Shown piece by piece: positions 35,171 to 44,474 of a stretch of DNA of 64,000 nucleotides. Position 1 is the first letter of the stretch, and the number at the start of each line of letters is the position of its first letter. The position numbers and the translations under genes are program-made. Origin of the DNA: CAVQKZ01 sp963837325. GTDB lineage: Bacteria; Actinomycetota; Actinomycetes; Mycobacteriales; Jatrophihabitantaceae. The stretch is taken from NCBI GenBank assembly GCA_963837325.1, contig CAWIMV010000002.1, positions 434,001-498,000 on the forward strand. Reading direction: 5' to 3'. The notes under the pieces are model-generated. The model searched no databases. It worked only from the letters and a program-made list of their open reading frames with translations, and had not been told where the DNA came from.

Positions 35171-35461
35171 TCGCACGATGACCCCGCCTGTGGGGACAGC
35201 TGTGGACAACGTCGAACGCCTTGTGGACAAGCCGGGTACCGTCCGCGTCATCCACCGGCTGTCAGCCCATCGGGGCATCATGCAAGGGTGGTCATCCACA
35301 ACCTCGCGGCCCGGCCGGGCTGGGCTATCGCGAGTTGTCCCCAGTTTCCACACCGGCGAAGACGACAGACGATAATCGCTGTTCCTTGACGGACAACGAC
35401 AACGGCACACACCAGGCTCGATCTGGGGACAACTCCCAGTCGGCACGTTGATGGAGGCACG
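35171..35461. other. Replication origin (oriC), dnaA-dnaN intergenic region
   Basis: The 291-bp spacer holds two perfect DnaA boxes (TGTGGACAA at 35201-35209 and 35222-35230; reverse of TTGTCCACA). Close matches are TCATCCACA (35292-35300), TTGTCCCCA (35335-35343) and TGGGGACAA (35424-35432). A less GC-rich stretch (about 35360-35395, with GATAATCG) may be the unwinding element. Position and box type match mycobacterial and Streptomyces origins. Confidence 0.88.
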
Positions 35462-36604
35462 ATGAAGTTCCGGGTAGAGCGCGACTCGCTGGCCGACGCC
35501 GTGACGTGGGCGGCCCGGAGTCTGTCTGCTCGCCCGACCATTCCGGTGCTGGCCGGCCTGCTGCTCTCGGTCACCGACGATCAGCTGTCGGTATCCGGCT
35601 TCGATCTCGAAGCGTCCACCGAGGTCGATCTCGAGGTCGCGGCCGCGGCGCCCGGCCAGGCCCTCGTGTCCGGTCGACTGCTGGCCGACATCACCCGGGC
35701 CCTTCCGCCGCATCCGGTCGACGTCACCGTCGACGGCTCGCGGCTGACCATCTCGTGCGGTTCCGCGCGCTTCACCCTGCCGACGATGCCGGTCGAGGAC
35801 TACCCACGACTGCCGACGATGCCGACGACCGCCGGCACGGTGGACAGCTCCGAATTCGCTACGGCCGTCGGCCAGGTCGCGATCGCCGCCGGCCGTGACG
35901 ACACGCTGCCCATGCTCACCGGCGTCCGCCTCGAGATCGAGGGCGACCGGATCACCCTCGCCGCCACTGACCGCTACCGCCTCGCGGTGCGGGGGTTGGC
36001 CTGGAACCCCGGTGACCCGTCGGCTGAAGCCGCGCAGGTCTTGGTCCCGGCCCGCACGCTGGCCGATGCGGCCAAGAGCCTGGCGAGCAGCGAGGCCCTC
36101 ACGATCGCCCTGTCGTCGACCGGTGGCACCGGCGAAGGGATCATCGGCTTCTCCGGTGCCGCCCACGGTCGCTCCAGCCGGGCGACGACCCGGCTGCTCG
36201 ACGCCACGTTCCCGGCCTACCGATCGCTGCTGCCGACGGAGTGGGCGTCCACCGCCGAGGTCGTGGTCGCTCCGCTCGTTGAGGCGGTCAAGCGGGTGGC
36301 GCTGGTCGCCGATCGCAACGCGCCGGTGCGCCTGGAGTTCGCCGACGGATCGGTCGCACTCAGCGCAGGAGGCGACGACGAGGGTCGGGCCGAGGAGCAG
36401 CTCGAAGTCGGTTACGAGGGTGACCCGATCACCACTGCGTTCAACCCGCAGTTCCTGCTGGACGGGTTGGGGGCGTTGACCTCCAGCTCGGCCCGGCTGC
36501 TGTTCACGTCGTCCAACAAGCCAGTCGTGCTCCGCCCGGATGCGTCCAGCCCCGACGGCGCCGACTACACCTACTTGATCATGCCCGTCCGACTGCCCGG
36601 CTGA
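35462..36604 (+). CDS. dnaN: DNA polymerase III beta subunit (sliding clamp)
   Basis: A 380-aa clamp of three similar domains. It starts MKFRVERDSLADAVTWAARS, has TDRYRLAVR in the second domain and ends in YTYLIMPVRLPG, the usual C terminus. GGAGG stands about 6 nt before the ATG. It tethers polymerase III and other partners to DNA. Spacing to recF is 6 nt. Confidence 0.97.
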   Translation: MKFRVERDSLADAVTWAARSLSARPTIPVLAGLLLSVTDDQLSVSGFDLEASTEVDLEVAAAAPGQALVSGRLLADITRALPPHPVDVTVDGSRLTISCGSARFTLPTMPVEDYPRLPTMPTTAGTVDSSEFATAVGQVAIAAGRDDTLPMLTGVRLEIEGDRITLAATDRYRLAVRGLAWNPGDPSAEAAQVLVPARTLADAAKSLASSEALTIALSSTGGTGEGIIGFSGAAHGRSSRATTRLLDATFPAYRSLLPTEWASTAEVVVAPLVEAVKRVALVADRNAPVRLEFADGSVALSAGGDDEGRAEEQLEVGYEGDPITTAFNPQFLLDGLGALTSSSARLLFTSSNKPVVLRPDASSPDGADYTYLIMPVRLPG

Positions 36605-36610
36605 GGTGCG

Positions 36611-37765
36611 GTGTACGTCCGGCACCTGTCCGTCAGCGACTTCCGCAGCTGGCCGTCCGCGGAAGTTGCGTTCGACCCCGGACCGTCCGTGCTGGTCGGG
36701 GCCAACGGGCAGGGTAAGACCAATCTCGTCGAGGCGCTCGGCTATCTCGCCACGCTGAGCAGCCACCGGGTGCCCACGGATGCACCCCTGGTGCGCAGCG
36801 GTGCCCAGCGGGCAGTCATCCGCGCGGCGATCGTGGCCGACGGGCGCGAGCTGCGGGTCGAACTAGAGATCACGCCTGGACGGGCGAACCGGGCCAAGCT
36901 CAACGGCGCAGCTGTGCCGCGACCTCGCGATGTCCTGGGCGCGCTGCGGATCGTGCTGTTCGCGCCGGAGGATCTGGCCATCGTCCGCGGGGATCCGAGT
37001 GAGCGCCGGCGCTTCCTCGACGAACTCGTCGTCGCGCGGGGCCCGCGGCTGGCCGGTGTGCGCGCGGACTACGAGCGGGTGCTCAAGCAGCGTTCGACCC
37101 TGCTGAAGTCGGCCGGCCCCGCCCGCCGTGCCGGTGGCAGTTCCGAGCTGCGCACGTTGGATGTGTGGGATGGCCATCTCGCCACCTATGGCGCGCAACT
37201 GCTCGCGGCCCGACTGGCGGCGGTCGAGGCCCTACGCCCGCACGCGGCCGCGGCTTATGCGCAGGTCGCGCCGGCCAGTGTCGAACTGACCTTGCGGTAT
37301 CAGAGTTCTCTGGGCGCGGCCCTTCCCGAGCTGGCTGATGCGGCGCCGCCGGACACCGACCTGCTCGAGGCCGCGTTGCTCGCCGAGTTGGCCCGGATGC
37401 GGCCGGCCGAGCTCGAGCGGGGCGTGAACCTGGTCGGTCCGCACCGCGACGACCTCGACCTCGGCCTGGGTGCGCTGGCACTGCGCGGCTACGCCAGCCA
37501 CGGTGAGTCCTGGTCGGCGGCATTGTCGTTGCGACTCGGCAGTTACGAACTGTTGCGGGCCGACTACCCGGCCGGGGCCGAGCCGGTGCTCGTGCTCGAT
37601 GACGTCTTCGCGGAGTTGGACGTGAACCGGCGCGAGCAGTTGGCCCTCGTCGCCGGCAAGGCGGAACAGGCGATCATCACAGCGGCAGTGCCTTCGGACG
37701 TACCCGACCAGCTGCAAGGCGCCCGCTTCGACGTTCACGACGGCGAGGTGCGCCGTGTCCGGTGA
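36611..37765 (+). CDS. recF: DNA replication and repair protein RecF
   Basis: A 384-aa SMC-like ATPase. It starts MYVRHLSVSDFRSW, with Walker A GANGQGKTNLVEAL, the signature region SWSAALSLRLGSYELL and Walker B LVLDDVFAELD. It loads RecA at gapped DNA. It starts at GTG 36611 and overlaps dciA by 11 nt. Confidence 0.96.
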   Translation: MYVRHLSVSDFRSWPSAEVAFDPGPSVLVGANGQGKTNLVEALGYLATLSSHRVPTDAPLVRSGAQRAVIRAAIVADGRELRVELEITPGRANRAKLNGAAVPRPRDVLGALRIVLFAPEDLAIVRGDPSERRRFLDELVVARGPRLAGVRADYERVLKQRSTLLKSAGPARRAGGSSELRTLDVWDGHLATYGAQLLAARLAAVEALRPHAAAAYAQVAPASVELTLRYQSSLGAALPELADAAPPDTDLLEAALLAELARMRPAELERGVNLVGPHRDDLDLGLGALALRGYASHGESWSAALSLRLGSYELLRADYPAGAEPVLVLDDVFAELDVNRREQLALVAGKAEQAIITAAVPSDVPDQLQGARFDVHDGEVRRVR

Positions 37766-38417
37766 CGACCCCGACGACCCCGACGAGTACGCCGAGGAGT
37801 CGGCCATTAACCCGCTATCCACAACGACCAGTGGAAAACTGTCGCCAACTGTGGACAGCCTGCCTCAAATCGGCCCAGATATCGAGCAATCTGACAGCAG
37901 CCAAACGCCAGCGGGCGGGAACCTGCCTCGGGCGGCGCTCAGCGAAGCCCGCCAGATCGCCCGCGGCCGGCCCCGCCGTGGCCCGGGGCGCCGGCGGGAC
38001 CAGTCCGATGCCACGGCCGCTGAGGGGCGGGGCGGATATTCCGGCCCGGCACCAGATGACCACGACCCGCAACCCATTGGGCGGGTCCTGGCCGGCTATG
38101 TCGAGGAACGGGGCTGGCAACTGCCGCTCGCCGAGGCGCGGGTCTTCGCGGATTGGGCCGCCCTGGTGGGTGCGGATGTCGCCGGCCACAGCACGCCGGT
38201 CACGCTCCGCGAAGGCGAACTGAAGATCAGTGCGGAATCGACCGCGTGGGCCACCCAGTTGCGGCTGCTCTCGGCGAAGATTCTCGCCCGCCTGGTCGAC
38301 GAGCTGGGACCAGACGTCGTCACCAAGCTGGTCATCACCGGGCCCGTAGGGCCGTCGTGGAAGCACGGGCACTTCTCGGTTAGCGGAACCCGCGGGCCGC
38401 GCGACACCTACGGATGA
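37755..38417 (+). CDS. DciA-family (DUF721) protein
   Basis: A 220-aa protein. The C-terminal DUF721 domain (about 110-205: VFADWAALVGADVAGHSTPV, AWATQLRLLSAKILARL) marks the DciA helicase-operator family, which interacts with DnaB at replication start in bacteria without DnaC. The N-terminal 105 residues are disordered and basic (RGRPRRGPGRRRDQ). Two DnaA-box-like sequences lie in its 5' coding part (37815-37823, 37850-37858). It sits in the conserved slot between recF and gyrB (Rv0004 position). Confidence 0.9.
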   Translation: MSGDDPDDPDEYAEESAINPLSTTTSGKLSPTVDSLPQIGPDIEQSDSSQTPAGGNLPRAALSEARQIARGRPRRGPGRRRDQSDATAAEGRGGYSGPAPDDHDPQPIGRVLAGYVEERGWQLPLAEARVFADWAALVGADVAGHSTPVTLREGELKISAESTAWATQLRLLSAKILARLVDELGPDVVTKLVITGPVGPSWKHGHFSVSGTRGPRDTYG

Positions 38418-38688
38418 GCACCCGAGCCATTCTCGCTCATCGCCCGCTGGCCGTCACTCGACCCGCGCCCGCGTGGGAGACCGTGCGAACGGGGACCGAT
38501 GACGGTCTGTGTCGCAATCAGGCGCGGCGCGACCCTGTTCTGTCGCCGTTGTGGGCTAGACTGGAGGGGATTCACCGGGGTTGGCGCCGCGCATGCCATA
38601 TGCGCCTCGCCCACCCCATGTTCATGTCTGAATGGCACCAATCGCCGGGTTTGGCGAGCGGTGTGTCCCGTTAGAACGAGAGAGGCCC
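38418..38688. promoter_or_regulatory. gyrB leader and promoter region
   Basis: A 271-bp spacer with TAGACT (38557-38562) as a plausible -10 and a hairpin GCGCAT-GCCAT-ATGCGC (38589-38605) in what would be the leader. GAGAGG lies just before the gyrB GTG. Short reading frames here show no coding features. Confidence 0.45.
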
Positions 38689-40686
38689 GTGCCTGTGGCA
38701 AGTAGCGCCGCGAAGAATGCGTACACCGGTAGTTCCATCCAGGTCCTCGAAGGGCTGGAGGCGGTGCGCAAGCGGCCCAGCATGTACATCGGATCGACCT
38801 CCGAACGCGGCTTGCACCACCTGGTGTGGGAGGTCGTGGACAACTCGGTCGACGAGGCGCTCGGTGGGCACGCCGACCGCATCGAAGTCACCCTGCTTGC
38901 CGACGGCGGGGTCCGGGTCGTCGACAACGGCCGCGGCATGCCGGTCGACATGCATCCCACGCAGAAGAAGCCGACGGTCGAGGTCATCCTCACGGTCCTG
39001 CACGCGGGCGGCAAGTTCGACGGCAAGGCCTACGCCGTCTCCGGTGGCCTGCACGGCGTCGGTGTTTCCGTCGTCAACGCCCTCAGCAGCCGACTCGAGG
39101 TCGAGATCGACCGTGACGGCTTCCGTTGGACCCAGCCGTACGTGAACCAGCGCCCGGCGGCGCCGCTGCGCAAGGGCGACAAGACCCGGCGCACCGGAAC
39201 CACCGTGACGTTCTGGGCCGACGACGCGATCTTCGAGACGACGACCTACTCCTTCGAGACGATCAGCCGCCGCCTGCAGGAGATGGCGTTTCTGAACAAG
39301 GGCCTGACCATCGTGCTGCGCGACGAACGGGCCGAGCTCGTCGTCGCCGAGGATGATGCCGAGTCGACCAAGCCGGGCAAGCCCCAGCCGAAAGAGGTCA
39401 CCTATCACTACGCCGGCGGCATCGCCGACTTCGTGAAGCACCTCAATGCTTCCAAGGACGCGATCCACAAGTCCGTGATCAGCTTCGGCGACGAGGACCG
39501 TGCCAACCGCGTGTCGCTCGAGATCGCGATGCAGTGGAACGCGACCTACAGCGAGAGCGTCTACACGTTCGCGAACACGATCAACACCGTCGAAGGCGGC
39601 ACCCACGAAGAGGGCTTTCGAGCGGCGCTGACCAATGTGGTCAACAAGTGGGCCGTCGACAAGAAGGTCATCAAAAACAACGATGAGGACCGGTTCAAGG
39701 GCGACGACATCCGCGAGGGTCTGGCCGCCATCGTGTCGATCAAGCTCGGCGAGCCCCAGTTCGAAGGTCAGACGAAGGCCAAGCTCGGCAACTCGGAGGC
39801 CAAGACGTTCGTGCAGCGCGTGTGCAACGAGCGGCTGAGCCACTGGTTCGAAAGCAACCCGTCCGACGCGAAGATCATCGTCAACAAGATCTCCCAGGCG
39901 GCCCGCGCTCGCAAGGCGGCCCAGCAGGCCCGCAAGCTGGCGCGCAAGAACGCCCTGGACACGATGGGGATGCCGGGCAAGCTGTCGGACTGCCGCTCCA
40001 CCGATCCGGAGAAGAGCGAGCTCTACATCGTCGAGGGCGACTCCGCCGGCGGGTCGGCCAAATCCTGCCGCGACTCCATGTTCCAGGCCATCCTCCCGAT
40101 TCGCGGCAAGATCATCAACGTCGAGAAGTCGCGCATCGACCGGGTGCTGAAGAACAACGAGGTGCAGTCCCTGATCACCGCGCTGGGCACGGGCATCCAC
40201 GACGACTTCGACCTGGCCAAGCTGCGCTATCACAAGATCGTGCTGATGGCCGACGCCGATGTGGACGGCCAGCACATCACCACGCTCTTGCTCACGTTGC
40301 TGTTCCGGTTCATGCGCCCGCTGATCGAGAACGGCCACGTCTTCCTGGCGGCCCCGCCGCTGTACAAGATCAAGTGGACGAAGGGTCAGGCCGACTACGC
40401 CTATTCCGAGCGGGAGAAGGACGTGCTGATCGCGGCCGGGCAAGAGGCCGGGCGGCGCCTGCCCAAGGAAGAGGCGACCCAACGGTACAAGGGTCTGGGC
40501 GAGATGAACGCGAAAGAGTTGTGGGAGACCACGATGGATCCGGCCAACCGGATCCTGCGGCTGATCACCCTCGACGACGCTGCTACCGCTGACGAACTGT
40601 TCAGCGTGCTGATGGGCGAGGACGTCGAAGCCCGCCGTTCCTTCATCATCCGCAACGCAAAGGATGTTCGCTTCCTTGACATCTAA
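38689..40686 (+). CDS. gyrB: DNA gyrase subunit B
   Basis: A 665-aa ATPase subunit: GHKL ATP site (VWEVVDNSVDEALGG, DNGRGMPVDMH, GGLHGVGVSVVNAL), transducer Lys in QTKAKLGN, TOPRIM with EGDSAGGSAK and DADVDGQHI, and end FIIRNAKDVRFLDI. GTG 38689, behind GAGAGG, is chosen over an in-frame ATG at 38632. It introduces negative supercoils with GyrA. A 207-nt structured spacer separates it from gyrA. Confidence 0.97.
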   Translation: MPVASSAAKNAYTGSSIQVLEGLEAVRKRPSMYIGSTSERGLHHLVWEVVDNSVDEALGGHADRIEVTLLADGGVRVVDNGRGMPVDMHPTQKKPTVEVILTVLHAGGKFDGKAYAVSGGLHGVGVSVVNALSSRLEVEIDRDGFRWTQPYVNQRPAAPLRKGDKTRRTGTTVTFWADDAIFETTTYSFETISRRLQEMAFLNKGLTIVLRDERAELVVAEDDAESTKPGKPQPKEVTYHYAGGIADFVKHLNASKDAIHKSVISFGDEDRANRVSLEIAMQWNATYSESVYTFANTINTVEGGTHEEGFRAALTNVVNKWAVDKKVIKNNDEDRFKGDDIREGLAAIVSIKLGEPQFEGQTKAKLGNSEAKTFVQRVCNERLSHWFESNPSDAKIIVNKISQAARARKAAQQARKLARKNALDTMGMPGKLSDCRSTDPEKSELYIVEGDSAGGSAKSCRDSMFQAILPIRGKIINVEKSRIDRVLKNNEVQSLITALGTGIHDDFDLAKLRYHKIVLMADADVDGQHITTLLLTLLFRFMRPLIENGHVFLAAPPLYKIKWTKGQADYAYSEREKDVLIAAGQEAGRRLPKEEATQRYKGLGEMNAKELWETTMDPANRILRLITLDDAATADELFSVLMGEDVEARRSFIIRNAKDVRFLDI

Positions 40687-40725
40687 TAACTGGCGAATCG
40701 AGTGCGCGAAGCGCGCGAGACCACG

Positions 40726-40840
40726 CACCTTCTTTGAAGGTGACCACCACACGATGAGCGCTCGCGCGAAGAGCCCGCTCCACGCGCCGGAGGCGCGTTG
40801 TGGATCGCTGGGGGTCCCTCCCGCTTGCGGGGGAGATCCA
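40726..40840. other. Cluster of hairpins in the gyrB-gyrA spacer
   Basis: Three stem-loops: CACCTTC-TTT-GAAGGTG (40726-40742), ACGCGCC-GGA-GGCGCGT (40782-40798), and a longer one closed by TGGATC (40801-40806) and GATCCA (40835-40840) around CTCCCGC-TT-GCGGGGG. They could be a processing or attenuation region; none has a U-run. Confidence 0.55.
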
Positions 40841-40893
40841 CCCGAGCGCCAGCGAGCGGTGGAGACGAGATACACCCCGAGCGGAGATGAGAG

Positions 40894-43377
40894 ATGACTG
40901 ACGTCACTGAGCCGCCGGGCTTCGATCGGGTGGAACCGGTCGACATCCAGAGCGAGATGCAGCGCAGCTACATCGACTATGCGATGTCGGTCATCGTGGG
41001 TCGGGCTCTGCCGGATGTGCGCGACGGTTTGAAGCCGGTGCACCGCAAGATCCTCTACGGGATGTACGACTCGGGCTTCCGGCCCGACCGCAACTACGTC
41101 AAGTGCGGACGCGTCGTCGGCGACGTCATGGGTAACTACCACCCGCACGGTGATTCCGCACTGTATGACGCGCTCGTGCGGATGGCCCAGCCGTGGTCGT
41201 TGCGCTACCCGATGATCGACCCGCAGGGCAACTTCGGCTCCCCCGGCAACGACCCGGCCGCGGCCTACCGCTACACCGAGTGCCGGCTGCAGCAACTCGC
41301 GATGGAGATGCTGCGCGACATCGACAAGGAAACCGTCGACTTCATCCCGAACTACGCGGGCAACACGGTCGAGCCGGTCATCCTCCCCGCCCGGTTCCCC
41401 AACCTGCTCGTCAACGGCTCCGAGGGCATCGCCGTCGGAATGGCCACTCGCATCCCGCCGCACAACCTGCGCGAGGTCGCGGCCGGGGTCACCTGGGCGC
41501 TGGATCATCCCGACGCCACCGACGAGGAACTGCTCGAGCAGTTGCTCACCCTGATCCACGGCCCAGACTTCCCGACCAAGGGGCTCGTCGTCGGCCGCGA
41601 CGGGATCGAGGAGGCGTACCGCACCGGTCGCGGCTCAATACGGATGCGGGCCGTCGTCAACGTCGAGGAAGACCTCAAGGGCCGCACCATCCTCGTGGTC
41701 ACCGAACTGCCGTACCAGGTGAACCCCGACAACCTCGTCGAGTCGATGGCCATGCTGGCCAGGGAAGGGCGCGTCGCCGGCATCGCCGACATCAACGACG
41801 AGTCCTCCGACCGCATCGGCATGCGCATCGTCGTCACCCTCAAGCGCGACGCGGTGGCCAAGGTCGTGCTGAACAACCTGTTCAAGCACACCCAACTGCA
41901 GACCACGTTCGGCGCGAACATGCTCGCGATCGTCGACGGCGTGCCACGCACGCTCCGCCTCGACCAGTTCATCAGCCTGTACGTCGAGCACCAGGTCGAC
42001 GTCATCGTCCGGCGCACCCGGTTCCTGTTGCGCAAGGCCGAGGAACGCATCCACATCCTGCGCGGCTATCTCAAAGCGCTCGACCAACTCGACGCGGTGA
42101 TTGCTCTCATCCGCAACTCGCCGTCAGCCGACGACGCCAAGACCGGCCTGATCGCGTTGCTCGAGATCGACGAGCTGCAGGCCGAAGCCATCCTCAACCT
42201 GCAGTTGCGCCGGCTCGCGGCGCTGGAGCGCCAGCGGATCATCGACGAGCACGACGAGATCCAGGCCGAGATCGCCGACCTGAACGACATCCTCGACAAG
42301 CCCGGGCGGCAGCGTCAGATCATCCGGGACGAGATGAACGAGATCGTCGACAAGTACGGCGACGAGCGGCGCACCATCCTCGTGCCTTACGACGGCGACG
42401 TGTCGATGGAAGACCTCATCGCGCAGGAAGACGTCGTCATCACGATCACCCGCACCGGCTACGCCAAGCGGACCAAGACCGACCTGTACCGAGCCCAGCG
42501 GCGCGGCGGCAAGGGCGTGCAGGGCGCGGCGTTGAAGACCGACGACATCGTCGAGCACTTCTTCATCACCTCGACCCACGACTGGATCCTGTTCTTCACG
42601 AACAAGGGCCGGGTGTACCGGGCCAAGGCCTACGAGTTGCCGGAGGCCAACCGCAACGCTCGGGGCCAGCACGTTGCGAACCTCCTGGCGTTCCAGCCCG
42701 ACGAGACCATCGCCGAGGTCATCACGATCCGCGACTACAGCGTCGCGCCCTACCTCGTGCTGGCGACCAAGGCCGGGCTGGTGAAGAAGACCAAGCTCAG
42801 CGAGTTCGATTCCAACCGCTCCGGCGGCATCGTGGCGATCAACCTGCGCGGTGACGACGAACTCATCGATGCCGCCCTGATTTCGGCCGACGACGACCTG
42901 CTGTTGGTCAGCCGCCACGCGATGTCTATCCGGTTCCGAGCCGACGACGAGACGCTGCGGCCGATGGGCCGGGCCACCTCCGGAGTGTTCGGGATGCGCT
43001 TCAACGCCGGCGACGAACTGCTGGCGATGGAGGTCGTGCGCGACACCCTCGATACCGTCGAAATCTTGGTAGCGACTGAGGGCGGCTACGCCAAGCGAAC
43101 TCGGATCGATGAGTATCCCCTGCAGGGGCGGGGCGGCAAGGGCGTGCTCACAGCGCGTATCGTGTCAACGCGAGGTGGGCTGGTCGGCGCGGTTGCGGTC
43201 ATCCCAAAGGACGAGATCTACGCGATCACGTCTGACGGCGTGGTCATCCGCACAAAAGCCGCGGAGGTCCGGCGGGCACAACGGCAGACCATGGGCGTTC
43301 GCCTGATCGATCTGCCCGACGGCGTCCATCTGGTCGCTATTGCCCGCAACGCCGAGGAACCGGACGAGCAGGAGTGA
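40894..43377 (+). CDS. gyrA: DNA gyrase subunit A
   Basis: An 827-aa subunit: winged helix with catalytic Tyr in AAAYRYTECRL, quinolone region HPHGDSALYDALVRMAQ, coiled coil, and C-terminal beta-pinwheel with the GyrA box QRRGGKG. The quinolone region carries Ser at the position of E. coli Ser83 (Ala90 in M. tuberculosis) and Asp at the Asp87/94 position, the susceptible pattern (inference). No intein is present. The frame ends 3 nt before the DUF3566 gene. Confidence 0.97.
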   Translation: MTDVTEPPGFDRVEPVDIQSEMQRSYIDYAMSVIVGRALPDVRDGLKPVHRKILYGMYDSGFRPDRNYVKCGRVVGDVMGNYHPHGDSALYDALVRMAQPWSLRYPMIDPQGNFGSPGNDPAAAYRYTECRLQQLAMEMLRDIDKETVDFIPNYAGNTVEPVILPARFPNLLVNGSEGIAVGMATRIPPHNLREVAAGVTWALDHPDATDEELLEQLLTLIHGPDFPTKGLVVGRDGIEEAYRTGRGSIRMRAVVNVEEDLKGRTILVVTELPYQVNPDNLVESMAMLAREGRVAGIADINDESSDRIGMRIVVTLKRDAVAKVVLNNLFKHTQLQTTFGANMLAIVDGVPRTLRLDQFISLYVEHQVDVIVRRTRFLLRKAEERIHILRGYLKALDQLDAVIALIRNSPSADDAKTGLIALLEIDELQAEAILNLQLRRLAALERQRIIDEHDEIQAEIADLNDILDKPGRQRQIIRDEMNEIVDKYGDERRTILVPYDGDVSMEDLIAQEDVVITITRTGYAKRTKTDLYRAQRRGGKGVQGAALKTDDIVEHFFITSTHDWILFFTNKGRVYRAKAYELPEANRNARGQHVANLLAFQPDETIAEVITIRDYSVAPYLVLATKAGLVKKTKLSEFDSNRSGGIVAINLRGDDELIDAALISADDDLLLVSRHAMSIRFRADDETLRPMGRATSGVFGMRFNAGDELLAMEVVRDTLDTVEILVATEGGYAKRTRIDEYPLQGRGGKGVLTARIVSTRGGLVGAVAVIPKDEIYAITSDGVVIRTKAAEVRRAQRQTMGVRLIDLPDGVHLVAIARNAEEPDEQE

Positions 43378-43380
43378 CGC

Positions 43381-44076
43381 ATGACGACGCAACCGCCGTA
43401 CGTCGGCCAGACTTCGGGGCGGCCCAACGCCCCGAGCACTGACTTCGGCCCGGCGACCGTCTCCGGCACCCCGTCGACCGTCGCCGGTAACCCGGCGGGT
43501 CCGGCCACCCGCCGTCCACCAGACAGCGCGGCCCCTTCCACAGTCTCGCGTCCGGCTACAGCACCGCCCGTGCCGCCGCCTTCGACCGCGCCACCCGCCG
43601 CCCCGAAACCGACGCCGCCCGGTCCGGGCGCAGGCCCGGTGCAGAACTTCAGCCAGGCGCCGGCTCCCGGCCCGGTACCGAACGCCGCGGCGCCGTCGAA
43701 GGCCAACCGCACGGACCGCTTGCGCGGTCCCCGGCGCGCGCGCCTGCAGTTGCGGCATATCAACCCGTGGACGGTCCTGAAGTTTTCCTGCGTCTTGTCG
43801 ATCGCCCTGTTCTTCGTGTGGCTGATCGTCGTCGGCGTCCTGTTCGGCATTCTCGACGCTGCCGGGGTCGTCGGCAAGATCAACGATTCCGTCGAACTGA
43901 TCAACGGTTCCGGCTCGAAGGCCCCGGTCACCGCCGGTATCGTCTTCGGCGGCGCGGCGATCATTGGCGTGGTCAACATCGTCTTGTTCATCGCGCTCTC
44001 GACGATCGGATCGGTGGTCTACAACCTGTGCGCCGACCTCGTCGGTGGCGTGGAGTTGACGCTGTCCGAGAGCTGA
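43381..44076 (+). CDS. DUF3566 transmembrane protein
   Basis: A 231-aa protein with a Pro/Thr/Ala-rich cytosolic N terminus (about 1-115) and a C-terminal DUF3566 domain with two membrane helices (VLKFSCVLSIALFFVWLIVV and IIGVVNIVLFIALSTIGSVV). AGGAG precedes the ATG, 3 nt after gyrA. This is the actinobacterial gene at the Rv0007 position. Function is unknown; an envelope or division role has been suggested for the neighbourhood. Confidence 0.9.
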   Translation: MTTQPPYVGQTSGRPNAPSTDFGPATVSGTPSTVAGNPAGPATRRPPDSAAPSTVSRPATAPPVPPPSTAPPAAPKPTPPGPGAGPVQNFSQAPAPGPVPNAAAPSKANRTDRLRGPRRARLQLRHINPWTVLKFSCVLSIALFFVWLIVVGVLFGILDAAGVVGKINDSVELINGSGSKAPVTAGIVFGGAAIIGVVNIVLFIALSTIGSVVYNLCADLVGGVELTLSES

Positions 44077-44133
44077 CCTGAACCGGTTTGGAGCGCCTCC
44101 CAGCGCCCCGGTAGGGTGACTCTTCGCGTTTCC

Positions 44134-44207
44134 GGGCCTGTAGCTCAGACGGTTAGAGCGCATCCCTGATAAGGATGAGGCCGGAGGTTCAAGTCCTCCC
44201 AGGCCCA
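44134..44207 (+). tRNA. tRNA-Ile (anticodon GAT)
   Basis: A 74-nt cloverleaf: acceptor GGGCCTG (44134-44140) pairs with CAGGCCC (44200-44206), discriminator A. The D arm contains AGCTCAG, the anticodon loop is CTGATAA with GAT at 44168-44170, and the T loop is GTTCAAGTC. CCA is not encoded. Confidence 0.97.
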
Positions 44208-44253
44208 CGGTAAAGCGAACTGGCCGGCAACGACCGCGGGTAAGGTGGCCTGC

Positions 44254-44376
44254 GTGAAGAAGCCACTGCTGGTCGTCCTGGCACTCGCCGGCGCAACCGC
44301 CGCCGCACTCAAACGACGCCGGGGCCGCAGCGATGCCGCGCTCTGGCGAGAGGCGACCTCCGACTCGTCGCGCTGA
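44254..44376 (+). CDS. DLW-39-like mini-protein between the tRNA genes
   Basis: A 40-aa protein: a hydrophobic N terminus (MKKPLLVVLALAGATAAALK; GTG start) followed by a basic stretch (RRRGRSD) and AALWREATSDSSR. The length, place between tRNA-Ile and tRNA-Ala, and the LW-E-AT end match the DLW-39 family of actinobacteria, here with ALW instead of DLW. TAAGGT (44241-44246) 7 nt before the GTG gives a leaderless promoter. One membrane helix is likely. No function is known. Confidence 0.8.
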   Translation: MKKPLLVVLALAGATAAALKRRRGRSDAALWREATSDSSR

Positions 44377-44388
44377 TCGCCCCACCCC

Positions 44389-44461
44389 GGGGACGTAGCT
44401 CAATTGGCAGAGCACCGCCTTTGCAAGGCGGGGGTTAGGGGTTCGATTCCCCTCGTCTCCA
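44389..44461 (+). tRNA. tRNA-Ala (anticodon TGC)
   Basis: A 73-nt cloverleaf: acceptor GGGGACG pairs with CGTCTCC (one G-U pair), discriminator A at 44461. The anticodon loop TTTGCAA has TGC at 44422-44424, and the T loop is GTTCGATTC. CCA is not encoded. Confidence 0.97.
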
Positions 44462-44474
44462 CCCACCTGTCGAT

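Noticed and set aside
33704..36766. A 1020-codon open frame on the minus strand across dnaA and dnaN
   Set aside because: It is antisense to two certain genes, has no family features and is a product of high GC at third positions.
38414..38674. 86-codon frame upstream of gyrB
   Set aside because: Overlaps the dciA stop and the gyrB leader, has no ribosome site and no coding features; treated as leader.
38671..41559. A 962-codon open frame on the minus strand across gyrB and gyrA
   Set aside because: Antisense to conserved genes; low-complexity translation with no domains.
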